Positions 6,949 to 14,507 of a stretch of DNA of 51,081 bases are shown here, one piece after another (positions within the stretch are counted from its first letter, which is position 1; each line of letters opens with the position of its first letter). This DNA is from Saprospiraceae bacterium (GTDB taxonomy: Bacteria > Bacteroidota > Bacteroidia > Chitinophagales > Saprospiraceae), in assembly GCA_020631135.1 (NCBI GenBank), contig JAHDHU010000014.1, positions 1 to 51,081 of the forward strand, written 5' to 3'. The notes below the pieces were generated by a model. The model searched no databases, was not told the origin of the DNA, and saw only the letters and a list, made by a program, of their open reading frames with translations. Made by a program: the position numbers and the translations under genes.

Positions 6949-9717
6949 TTAAAAGTCTAATTCTATTGTATCTCCAGCCTTTAAATCATCATTTCCTTTT
7001 TTGTTATTTGGCTTTTTCTCTTTAGCCTTAGTCCCTGCAGATTTCTTGGTAGCAAGTTTTTTATTAGGATTCGCCTTTTCGGGTTTACTAGTACCTGTTT
7101 TTTCAGGAATGTTTAAAGGAAGTTCGGCATTCTCAACCTTAGATACTTCATTATCTTTTTCATCTAGATTTTTTTGAAGCTCTTCGATAATTGGACTTAC
7201 TTTCAAGATTTTAAATTCACCTAGTTTATTTCCTAAAGCTTTGTATCCTTTGACATCAATGAAATTTTCAAAATCCATTTCTTTATCATATTTCTTGCCT
7301 CCACTTTTATATGAGTAAGAAACTTTTGGACTTTTATTGGCTGAGGCGTAATACAGCTTAGAACCTTTGCTTTCTGATATGAAAGAGAATTTCTCATCTA
7401 ATTTGGAAGTTTCCACCTTAAATCTTTTAACCATTGTCCATCCTTTCTCTCCTTCAAAATAAAGTACTGCCACTTCGGTATCTTCATTAAATCTATAGAC
7501 ATCCCAAAGCAATGTGGGATCATATTTTTTATTAAGATCCAAATCATTTATTTCGTAGGTGCCATCCTTGTAGATTGCGATAAGTTGATCACCGGCATCA
7601 AACTTTCCTAGATCTTTCCCTCTTTCATCTTGATTAATCCTTCCATTGTCTAAGTCTATCCAAGCCTTGATTGCACCCAAAGAAGAATTTCCGAGTTCTA
7701 ATTGTGTTATTTTTTTTACGGGATATTTAGTAACAATGTTACCGCCTGAACCACGACCTTTTATTTCTAATTCTTTAAAATCAAATTCTATTAATTTTTT
7801 CTTCGCTTTGCAACCGGGAGATAATTGAATCTGGACAATTTCGCTTTCTCCATTTGGATTAGCGGTGAAGTATAAAATTTTTGAGCCTTTATGCCCTTTA
7901 GTCATTGGGTATTCCCGGTTTCGGGTGACACCAGTTACATGGAATCTTTTGGCCATGGATCTTCCAGTTTTACCATCAACATATATCATGTTGTATGTTG
8001 TCCGATCATCTCCCTTTTTCCAAATGGCAGCATGCAATAGATTTTTACCAATAAAAACTTTATCTGCCATCTTCACCACCTTCATAACACCTTCTTTGGT
8101 AAAGCCTATGACATCATCTATTGTTGAACATTCTTGAATGAACTCATCTTTCTTTAAACCTGTACCAATAAAACCATCCTTAAAGTTAGCGTAGAGTTTG
8201 GCATTATTTTGCACGACCGCTTGTACCTTAATGTTTTCAAAATTTGTAAGTTCAGTTTTACGCTCTCTTCCTTCTCCATATTTATGAAGAAGCATTTCAT
8301 AAAAAGCTATAGTAAACTCAGTGAGGTGAGCTAAATCATATTTTACTTGTTTGAGCTCTTCTTCAATCTTTGCGATATGTTCATCAGTTTTAAATTTATT
8401 GTATTTAGAAATCTTTTTGATTTTGATCTCCGTTAATCTGATTAAATCCTCTTCTGTAATATCACGTTGTAAGCTAATACGAGCATCATTCTTTTTCGGC
8501 TTATCCGAAGGCGTGACCACAAACTTCTTTAATCCTTTCTCAATAACTTGTAAAACCTCTTCGAAAGATTCACACTCTTCAATATCTCGATAGATTCTGT
8601 TTTCGATGAATATTTTCTCTAGACTGGTCAGGTGCCATTTTTCTTCGAGTTCTTTTTTCTTAATCTCCAACTCCATTCCAAGCAAAGTCTTCGTTCGAAT
8701 CGTACAGTGCTCAAGAATATCATTGACATTCATAAACCTTGGTTTATCATCAACGATCACGCATGCGTTGGGTGAGACAGAAACCTGACAATTGGTAAAT
8801 GCGTATAAGGCATCCATCGTCACTTGCGGACTAATACCAGGTGCTAAATGAACCAATATTTCAACATCCCTCGCGGTATTATCTGTTAATTTTTTGATTT
8901 TGATTTGACCTTTTTCGTTGGCCTTAATTATACTGTCGATCAAGTTAGTTGTTGTGACTCCGTAAGGCAATTCTTTAATTGCCAAGGTAGTTTTATCAAC
9001 TTCAAAAATCTTGGCTCGGATTTTAACTCTTCCTCCTCTTTTTCCACCATTGTATTCACTGACATCAGCTGAGCCTCCGGTCATGAAATCAGGATAAATC
9101 TTTACTTTTTTACCTTGAAGAATTTTTATGGAAGCTTTTATGATTTCGATAAAATTGTGCGGCAAAATTTTTGTCGACAAACCAACTGCGATACCTTCTA
9201 CCCCTTGGGCCAATACCAATGGAAACTTAACTGGTAAAGTAATCGGTTCTTTATTGCGACCATCATAAGACAATTGCCATTCAGTAGTTTGTGGATTAAA
9301 TACTACATCCTTCGCAAACTTTGTTAATCGAGCCTCAATATATCTAGATGCTGCAGCTGAATCTCCAGTCCTTACATCACCCCAGTTTCCTTGCGGGTCA
9401 ATCAATAAATCTTTCTGACCTAGTTTGACGAGTGCATCACCGATGGCCGCATCTCCATGAGGATGATATTGCATAGCATGCCCGATGACATTCGCTACCT
9501 TATGATAACGACCATCATCTTTATCTTTTAAGCTTTGAAGGATTCTTCTTTGGACAGGTTTTAGGCCATCATCAATTGCTGGAATCGCTCTTTCCAAAAT
9601 TACATAGGAAGCATAATCGAGAAAATATTCTCGATACATTCCATTAAGGGTTAACAAAGAATCTTCTCCCTGAACCTCTGTATCTGCATCTGGTTTGAAT
9701 CCCTTTTTCTTGGCCAT
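6949..9717 (-). CDS. parC: DNA topoisomerase IV / gyrase subunit A (ParC-like)
   Basis: This 922-aa breakage-reunion subunit of a type IIA topoisomerase decatenates daughter chromosomes together with a ParE/GyrB-type ATPase. The N-terminal winged-helix region has the expected YASYVILERAIPAIDDGLKP and QYHPHGDAAIGDALVKLGQ. The catalytic Tyr follows an Arg in AAASRYIEARL (about residue 130). The C-terminal region, about residues 500-850, has beta-pinwheel-like repeats. It ends in a Lys-rich low-complexity tail (about 855-920) and the acidic-hydrophobic end DTIELDF. The GyrA-box motif QRRGGKG is not evident, favouring ParC. No ParE gene is in the window. A TATCTTTA sequence at 9760-9767 could be the -7 box. 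Confidence 0.92.
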   Translation of the reverse strand: MAKKKGFKPDADTEVQGEDSLLTLNGMYREYFLDYASYVILERAIPAIDDGLKPVQRRILQSLKDKDDGRYHKVANVIGHAMQYHPHGDAAIGDALVKLGQKDLLIDPQGNWGDVRTGDSAAASRYIEARLTKFAKDVVFNPQTTEWQLSYDGRNKEPITLPVKFPLVLAQGVEGIAVGLSTKILPHNFIEIIKASIKILQGKKVKIYPDFMTGGSADVSEYNGGKRGGRVKIRAKIFEVDKTTLAIKELPYGVTTTNLIDSIIKANEKGQIKIKKLTDNTARDVEILVHLAPGISPQVTMDALYAFTNCQVSVSPNACVIVDDKPRFMNVNDILEHCTIRTKTLLGMELEIKKKELEEKWHLTSLEKIFIENRIYRDIEECESFEEVLQVIEKGLKKFVVTPSDKPKKNDARISLQRDITEEDLIRLTEIKIKKISKYNKFKTDEHIAKIEEELKQVKYDLAHLTEFTIAFYEMLLHKYGEGRERKTELTNFENIKVQAVVQNNAKLYANFKDGFIGTGLKKDEFIQECSTIDDVIGFTKEGVMKVVKMADKVFIGKNLLHAAIWKKGDDRTTYNMIYVDGKTGRSMAKRFHVTGVTRNREYPMTKGHKGSKILYFTANPNGESEIVQIQLSPGCKAKKKLIEFDFKELEIKGRGSGGNIVTKYPVKKITQLELGNSSLGAIKAWIDLDNGRINQDERGKDLGKFDAGDQLIAIYKDGTYEINDLDLNKKYDPTLLWDVYRFNEDTEVAVLYFEGEKGWTMVKRFKVETSKLDEKFSFISESKGSKLYYASANKSPKVSYSYKSGGKKYDKEMDFENFIDVKGYKALGNKLGEFKILKVSPIIEELQKNLDEKDNEVSKVENAELPLNIPEKTGTSKPEKANPNKKLATKKSAGTKAKEKKPNNKKGNDDLKAGDTIELDF

Positions 9718-9836
9718 TTAAATAATCAATTGAGTAATTATCCTGATAAAATAAAGCTTTAAAGATACATATAAATAAATTTAATATGTGGATATCTAAT
9801 AGCTTTAGGTCAGCTAATTTGCCTCAGAATAGGACG

Positions 9837-10103
9837 TTAACTCAGATCTTTAACTGCTTTTTTAAATTCTTTCCACGATATCGTTTTGCTACCATTTTCG
9901 TCAAATTTGTTGAGTAATTCTGTCGTTACCAGACCTCGTAAGAATTTGTTAATCTTAGATTTCTTGAGAAGTTTTTTGACCTCCGCGGTACTCAGCTCTC
10001 CGCTTTTATCTCCATCAAAAAATGCAAAAGCATCTTCAGGTTTTTCAAATTGTTGGGTTAGGACAATTTTAATTTTATTCAGGACTTCTTTCTTTTTAGA
10101 CAT
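9837..10103 (-). CDS. Small EF-hand protein (two EF-hands)
   Basis: This 88-aa protein has two canonical 12-residue calcium-binding loops. DGDKSGELSTAE has D-x-D-x-S and the bidentate Glu at position 12. DENGSKTISWKE has D-x-N-x-S and Glu at position 12. They flank an amphipathic helix, as in paired EF-hand calmodulin-like domains. There is no signal peptide (MSKKKEVLNKIK), so it should be cytoplasmic. Function is unknown; a calcium sensor or buffer is the simplest reading. It stands alone between the terminator of the PspC operon and parC. Confidence 0.85.
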   Translation of the reverse strand: MSKKKEVLNKIKIVLTQQFEKPEDAFAFFDGDKSGELSTAEVKKLLKKSKINKFLRGLVTTELLNKFDENGSKTISWKEFKKAVKDLS

Positions 10104-10144
10104 TTATTCTTGTTTGTGCTTTAATATAAGATTGGAACTTGATT

Positions 10145-10180
10145 AAAAAAAGAAGTATCGAAAAATTCGATACCTCTTCT
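10145..10180 (-). terminator. Terminator of the padR-pspC operon
   Basis: GTATCGAA (10155-10162) pairs perfectly with TTCGATAC (10166-10173). The stem can extend with a small bulge. On the minus strand it is followed by a 7-base T run. A second smaller hairpin (GAAGGAT/ATCCTTC, 10190-10207) lies just before it. Confidence 0.75.
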
Positions 10181-10283
10181 TCAAAATGTGAAGGATAAAC
10201 ATCCTTCGTAAAATCAAAACAATCAATTTTCGTCTATGTAACTATTGTTTAGTTTGGTGATTAAAAGAATCAAATTCTTCATA

Positions 10284-11102
10284 CTATTGTTCACCTTCTT
10301 GTTTTTTACGTTCTTTTCTTTCTCTTTCTTTAAATTCGTTTTTCCAAACACTCCATCGCATATTATCATCAACGATTACTTTTTTGGTTTCGGGAATGTA
10401 GATATTATATCTTACATTTTGTCCTCGATACTTATTGCCACGATAAATTCTGTAGGCTTCGGGAATTAGAATTTCGTTTCCATTGATCTCTTCACTAGTT
10501 ACTACATGTCGTGCAATTTTTTTCGCTTCTGAATGTGATCTTCCAGCAGATGAAATGATTTTGTCCATTCTAATATTCTCATCTTCTGAGAAATATATAT
10601 TTACGCGTACATCATCGCAAAACAAACCATGTCTATTGACGGAAGTCTCTCCTAAATCAATTTTAATTCCGTCGGTCATTTCTTCGATTATTTTCTCAGA
10701 AATCACGATTTCATTGTCCACTATTTCAATGTTTTGTTTTTCTACAATTTTACTACTAGAAGTATAATTGGGAATATGAAAAAGGAAAGAAAAAACAAAC
10801 AATATCATTGAGATCAATCCGGTACCTAAAATTCCGTTTCGAATGTTCTTCTTTAAGTTGTATTTGGTGAAAATTCTGAATAAGAAAAATAGCACCAGAA
10901 TCATTATACAGCAAAACAAAACAAATCCAGCAATCCATCCCAACCAAGTAAGAAAATAACTATTGCTGGAAAAATAACCGACGTGAGGTGTAGCAGAAAC
11001 GAAGGCGAACAAACCACTAGCTAGGACTACGCCACTTGCAATTGTTAATATACCGGCAATCAGATAAACAATCGGTTTAATGATCAAACCGATCAATTTC
11101 AA
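10284..11102 (-). CDS. C-terminal part of a PspC-domain membrane protein (frame-shifted)
   Basis: This 272-codon frame begins with a non-standard TTG. The frame stays open, and looks like protein (VSFLGSIVRSILKLIGLI), for 27 codons upstream to the A10 tract. It therefore reads as the second half of the gene at 11123-11821 displaced by -1 frame. It contains about four hydrophobic segments (KLIGLIIKPIVYLIAGILTI, then one near 50, one near 60-80 and one near 95). An extracytoplasmic region follows with beta-strand-like sequence (DLGETSVNRHGLFCDDVRVNIYF), then a charged tail ending KERERKERKKQEGEQ. Joined to the upstream ORF it gives about 512 aa. Large PspC-domain proteins of this layout are common in Bacteroidota. 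Independent translation seems unlikely. Confidence 0.7.
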   Translation of the reverse strand: MKLIGLIIKPIVYLIAGILTIASGVVLASGLFAFVSATPHVGYFSSNSYFLTWLGWIAGFVLFCCIMILVLFFLFRIFTKYNLKKNIRNGILGTGLISMILFVFSFLFHIPNYTSSSKIVEKQNIEIVDNEIVISEKIIEEMTDGIKIDLGETSVNRHGLFCDDVRVNIYFSEDENIRMDKIISSAGRSHSEAKKIARHVVTSEEINGNEILIPEAYRIYRGNKYRGQNVRYNIYIPETKKVIVDDNMRWSVWKNEFKERERKERKKQEGEQ

Positions 11103-11122
11103 AATAGATCTTACGATGGATC

Positions 11123-11821
11123 CTAAAAAAGAAACCCCTTTGGATAAGGTTGATCGAATCGAAAAAGAGGATTCTTTATGGATTTTTTTTTTGAGCCCAA
11201 AGAGCTGATATTTTCACTGCCACGTTCTACGATTCCGTCAAATTCATCCTTGACTGTTTTGGCAATGGTTTTGACATTGATGGGCTCACCCTTCATGGCG
11301 AGCTTATCAGCTGAAGAATTGGCTTCTGGGACAATTACCATCAACACAATGTAAACTATGATGGAGATACCTCCTGTAAAAATTAATAGCAATGCAAAAA
11401 TTCTTACCCACAACGGATCGTTCCATCCAAAATACGATGCCAATCCAGCACAAACTCCACTGATTACTTTATCGTCTGGATCTCTAAATAACCTTTTAGC
11501 GCGATTTTTAGAACTTCTCTTTTCAGTACTGGTTTGATCTATATGATCTTCATCCGAAGTGACAGCTCCAAAATCTTGAGGAGTACCCATGATAGCAATC
11601 GCATCGTTTAAATTCTTTTTTGAAACAATGGTATTGGGAGTATTATTTTCTTGTAACAACTCAGCCATTCGTGCCTCTATATCAAATAAAATCTCTTCAT
11701 GTCCTTGTGAATGCGAGAAGTGCGCTTCTAGGGTTTCTAGATAAGATTGTAGTAATGAATATGCCTCCTCATCTACAGTAAACGGAAACCCGCCCAAATT
11801 GATATTTACTATTTTGTTCAT
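11123..11821 (-). CDS. PspC-domain envelope stress protein, N-terminal part
   Basis: This 232-aa ORF starts MNKIVNINLGGFPFTVDEEA and has a HAAS-like helical region (about 1-90) with ARMAELLQE and AIAIMGTPQDFG. This N-terminal module is usual in Bacteroidota PspC proteins. The PspC domain itself is at about 105-170: RLFRDPDDKVISGVCAGLAS, a membrane segment (IFALLLIFTGGISIIVYIVL) and the end IVPEA. After residue 213 the frame leaves the family-like sequence and stops at TAG within about 20 codons. A -1 shift at the ten-A tract (11183-11192) joins it to 10284-11102. It lies 29 bases downstream of the padR gene. PadR-PspC pairing is recurrent in Bacteroidota (family knowledge) and suggests an autoregulated envelope-stress module. 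Confidence 0.85.
   Translation of the reverse strand: MNKIVNINLGGFPFTVDEEAYSLLQSYLETLEAHFSHSQGHEEILFDIEARMAELLQENNTPNTIVSKKNLNDAIAIMGTPQDFGAVTSDEDHIDQTSTEKRSSKNRAKRLFRDPDDKVISGVCAGLASYFGWNDPLWVRIFALLLIFTGGISIIVYIVLMVIVPEANSSADKLAMKGEPINVKTIAKTVKDEFDGIVERGSENISSLGSKKKSIKNPLFRFDQPYPKGFLF
11183..11192 (-). other. A10 homopolymer at the PspC frame junction
   Basis: On the minus strand the coding sequence reads TCA AAA AAA AAA TCC. A -1 slip on this A_AAA_AAA run moves translation into the frame encoding the rest of the protein. One extra A would repair the gene; one fewer gives an early stop. It could be a sequencing error, a mutation or a programmed slip site. Confidence 0.75.
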
Positions 11822-11850
11822 TTTATTTTTTTAATCGATTGTCTAATGAT

Positions 11851-12195
11851 TTATTTCTTTTGCGGTTTGATGTTTAAGGTAGATTCTTGTACCGCATGAT
11901 TAAGTTCTTTCCAAGTTTGCAACAGACTCTTTAAAAATTCTGAACCCGTTTTGGTTATGCTGTAATACTTACGTGGTGGACCTGCATTTGATTCTTGCCA
12001 ATTGTAGGTCAACAACTCTGCGTTTTTTAATCTATTCAACAAAGGATACAATGTGCCTTCTACCACAATTAATTTTGATTCTTTCAATTTCTTAATTATA
12101 TCGGAAGGATACATCTCTTCTTTGGAGACAATAGATAATACACACAATTCTAAGATTCCTTTTCTCATCTGTGCTTTTGTATTTTCTAATTTCAT
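11851..12195 (-). CDS. PadR-family transcriptional regulator
   Basis: This 114-aa winged-helix regulator starts at the ATG at 12195 (MKLENTKAQMRKGILELCVL). The frame extends 23 codons upstream, but that extension would overlap the promoter. PadR hallmarks are present: KGILELCVLSIV (helix 1), SDIIKKLKE (helix 2), VEGTLYPLLNRLKNAELL (recognition helix with the conserved G-T-L-Y-P-L-L) and GPPRKYYSITKTG (wing). It is the first gene of an operon with the PspC gene. A TATATTTG -7 box and three palindromic half-site clusters lie upstream, indicating autorepression. The ligand or signal is unknown; PadR proteins of this short class often respond to envelope stress or phenolics, which is inference here. 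Confidence 0.9.
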   Translation of the reverse strand: MKLENTKAQMRKGILELCVLSIVSKEEMYPSDIIKKLKESKLIVVEGTLYPLLNRLKNAELLTYNWQESNAGPPRKYYSITKTGSEFLKSLLQTWKELNHAVQESTLNIKPQKK

Positions 12196-12227
12196 TGAAT
12201 TATTTATTATGTCTTTGCTTGACAATT

Positions 12228-12235
12228 CAAATATA
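12228..12235 (-). promoter_or_regulatory. -7 promoter box for the padR operon
   Basis: TATATTTG on the minus strand lies 33 bases before the ATG. The predicted -33 region coincides with the ATAGTACTAT operator at 12246-12255. Confidence 0.55.
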
Positions 12236-12242
12236 GTAAAAA

Positions 12243-12293
12243 TATATAGTACTATGCAATACATAGTTCTATAATTATGGCTAGTACTATATA
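12243..12293. promoter_or_regulatory. Iterated palindromic operator, probably for PadR
   Basis: Three near-identical palindromes occur: ATAGTACTAT (12246-12255), ATAGTTCTAT (12263-12272) and CTAGTACTAT (12281-12290). Their centres are 17 and 18 bases apart. The outer pair also forms an 11-bp inverted repeat: TATATAGTACT (12243-12253) and AGTACTATATA (12283-12293). The array sits upstream of padR and of the divergent gene at 12370. Confidence 0.7.
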
Positions 12294-12369
12294 AATGATC
12301 ATTTTTTATCGACCAACGCCAAAAAAACCACAGTAAATCAATAAATTCACATTAATTAATACGTCGTCC

Positions 12370-13209
12370 TTGGTCTATGTTTTAAAAAAAGATTATCCCT
12401 TGCTAAAGCCACTCTTGACTTGTATCCTATTGCTTTTGGGAATAAGTCAGACTTTAGGTCAAGAAATTATACGTTTAAAGAACGGTCAAAAATTGGAGGT
12501 TATAATTCTAGATCAGAACGATGAATGGATTAAATATCAAGAATTAAATGATCCCAATAAAATAGCTTTCACTATTGACAAAAATCTTATCTATCAAATT
12601 GCTAAACTGGATAAAGAAGAAAACCTAATCATTCAAGGTACAGGTGAGTATTTAACTTTTAAAAATCGCCAAATCAAATTAAACGGCATCGCCTTTTTTA
12701 ATGATGCATTAAATGTCACCTATGAAAAAAGTTTAAATCCTTTTTACTCTTGGGAATCAACTTTTAAAATAGTCGGTTTAAATTTTTCAGATACCCACGT
12801 TACTCGTGGTGCTTCTGTGGATTTCGGATATAAGATTAGATTAAAACGAATTTTATCCGAAAATGATAATTATATGTCCAAGCATATTTTGGAAGGCGGA
12901 TATTTGATACCTAAAATTGGATTCAGTTATTTAGTGAATGATACAAGAGGATTTTCTGGAATCATCACAACATCACAAATATTTAATTTAGGAATTGACG
13001 TTGGTAAGCAATGGATATTATTAGAAAAATATTCTATTGATGTATTTATGGGAATGCATTATTTAACTGGAATAGTTAGGACTGATTCAGCACCGGGTAC
13101 AAATATTTTCTTTACTCCTATTCGGATAAATAATGGAGATCTAATCGGGCAAGATCAAAGGGCGATTTCTGTAGGCATAAGATTCGGGATACTTTTCGGT
13201 ACTTCTTAA
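12370..13209 (+). CDS. Outer-membrane-like protein of unknown function
   Basis: This 279-aa protein has a hydrophobic N-terminal export signal (LLTCILLLLGISQTLGQ). After it comes a short domain with the motif EIIRLKNGQKLEVIILDQND, seen at the N-terminus of several Bacteroidota outer-membrane proteins. The remainder has beta-barrel-like alternation and conserved-looking Gly/aromatic strands (GASVDFGYKIRL, AISVGIRFGILFG), ending near a membrane-strand-like terminus. There is no ATG at the expected start. TTG at 12370 is the best available, with a nearby out-of-frame ATG. It is divergent from padR, so the operator array could also act on it. Confidence 0.75.
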   Translation: MVYVLKKDYPLLKPLLTCILLLLGISQTLGQEIIRLKNGQKLEVIILDQNDEWIKYQELNDPNKIAFTIDKNLIYQIAKLDKEENLIIQGTGEYLTFKNRQIKLNGIAFFNDALNVTYEKSLNPFYSWESTFKIVGLNFSDTHVTRGASVDFGYKIRLKRILSENDNYMSKHILEGGYLIPKIGFSYLVNDTRGFSGIITTSQIFNLGIDVGKQWILLEKYSIDVFMGMHYLTGIVRTDSAPGTNIFFTPIRINNGDLIGQDQRAISVGIRFGILFGTS

Positions 13210-13214
13210 ATGAA

Positions 13215-14507
13215 CTAAAAACTATAATTCATTCCTACCCTACCAGCTGAGTAATTATAATTTTGAGGATTAAAAATGCCTATTACATTATCACTTGACA
13301 ATACTATCTGTAAAGGCCCTAGATTCAATAACGATCCCAATCCAATCCCAAAGCTTCCATCCACAGTTTTAAAAGAAATATTTATTTGAAATGTTTCCGA
13401 TGGCTTAAGGGTTCCTATTATTCCAAAAGCGTTGTACCCGCTTCTTTGATCGTTTACAAAAAATCCGTTAATACCAAATTTTTCATTTACTTGATAAGCT
13501 AAAGAAAGATACATTTTTGTGAACAGATCGGTTTCGTAAGTGATGCTACTTTGGGTAAGGTCTAATAACTGTTTTAAAGAATCTTCTACTATAATATCAT
13601 TTTCGTCATTAAAGAAATCCAAAAGATCTAATCCTTCGTAAATCGTTTCTTCAGCACTTAAATATTCACTGGTATTGCTGTCCCATTTGATTTTTCCCAA
13701 ATCTATTACAGAAGCCATAAAAGAAAATTTCCCAAATTCGCCAGATGCTCCGAAATCAAAACCAAAACCATGATTTTTTCCAAAATTCTCAAATCTTTTG
13801 GCTTCAAAATCAAGTTGTACATCATCTATCCCATTATAAATAAAAGTACCAGAAGAATTATAAATTAATCCATCATTCGAAGTCAAACTGAGTTGATAAA
13901 TTTCAGGATCTGTATATAAGGCTAAATCATTTTCAGGCGATGAAAAATCTAACACTCCTGAAAGGTACTTCACTCTTGCACCAAGATTAAAATTTCCAAA
14001 AGTTTTGGAATAACCTAAGGTCAATTCGTGATAATTATTAACAAGTAGCTGATGTGAGAGGTCTATAGATTCACCTATATATGGTGCGTTACCAAATTGA
14101 TAAAGTTCTATAAGACCATTGGAAAATTGTAGAGAACTTTGTTCCCTCCAACCATAAGCCAAACTAAACATGTTATTGCCTTTCCTAAAATCTAATCCAA
14201 ACAAAGAAAATCTTCTTTCAATTTGAAAGTTGTTACGTTTCTCAAATTTACCTACAACTCTATCAAATTGAAGTTCGAAGGTTCCTGGATTTCTTTCCAC
14301 TAAAAAATCACCAATCGGCACAGAAGATTGAAAAACCAAATAGGATAAACTAGGAGCAACGATGGTTAATCCGGTATCCTGTTTGACATGAGAAATAATT
14401 ATTGGGTTACTTTGACGCAAGTCAAATCCTAGTGATTGAATTTCTTGACTAAGACCAATTACTGAAAACGAAATGACGCTTAAAACAACTATTACAGCTC
14501 TGATCAT
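13215..14507 (-). CDS. DUF5723-family outer-membrane beta-barrel protein
   Basis: This 430-aa protein has a signal peptide (MIRAVIVVLSVISFSVIGLSQ). Its long beta-barrel body resembles DUF5723 proteins, a Bacteroidota family related to PorV/FadL-type barrels. Diagnostic stretches include FNLGARVKYLSG, the late TKMYLSLAYQVNEKFGINGF and the ending YNYSAGRVGMNYSF with a terminal Phe. Its ATG overlaps the stop of the upstream lipoprotein gene (TAATG at 14505-14509), indicating translational coupling. The two probably act together at the outer membrane. It is convergent with the 12370 gene, with only 5 bases between stops. Function unknown. Confidence 0.82.
   Translation of the reverse strand: MIRAVIVVLSVISFSVIGLSQEIQSLGFDLRQSNPIIISHVKQDTGLTIVAPSLSYLVFQSSVPIGDFLVERNPGTFELQFDRVVGKFEKRNNFQIERRFSLFGLDFRKGNNMFSLAYGWREQSSLQFSNGLIELYQFGNAPYIGESIDLSHQLLVNNYHELTLGYSKTFGNFNLGARVKYLSGVLDFSSPENDLALYTDPEIYQLSLTSNDGLIYNSSGTFIYNGIDDVQLDFEAKRFENFGKNHGFGFDFGASGEFGKFSFMASVIDLGKIKWDSNTSEYLSAEETIYEGLDLLDFFNDENDIIVEDSLKQLLDLTQSSITYETDLFTKMYLSLAYQVNEKFGINGFFVNDQRSGYNAFGIIGTLKPSETFQINISFKTVDGSFGIGLGSLLNLGPLQIVLSSDNVIGIFNPQNYNYSAGRVGMNYSF

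Noticed and set aside
9886-10146. Plus-strand 86-aa ORF opposite the EF-hand gene
   Set aside because: Antisense to two intact EF-hand motifs and of unnatural composition.
10245-10767. Plus-strand ORFs opposite the PspC C-terminal region
   Set aside because: They are hydrophobic shadows of AT-rich antisense sequence; the minus strand carries protein-like sequence and the terminator.
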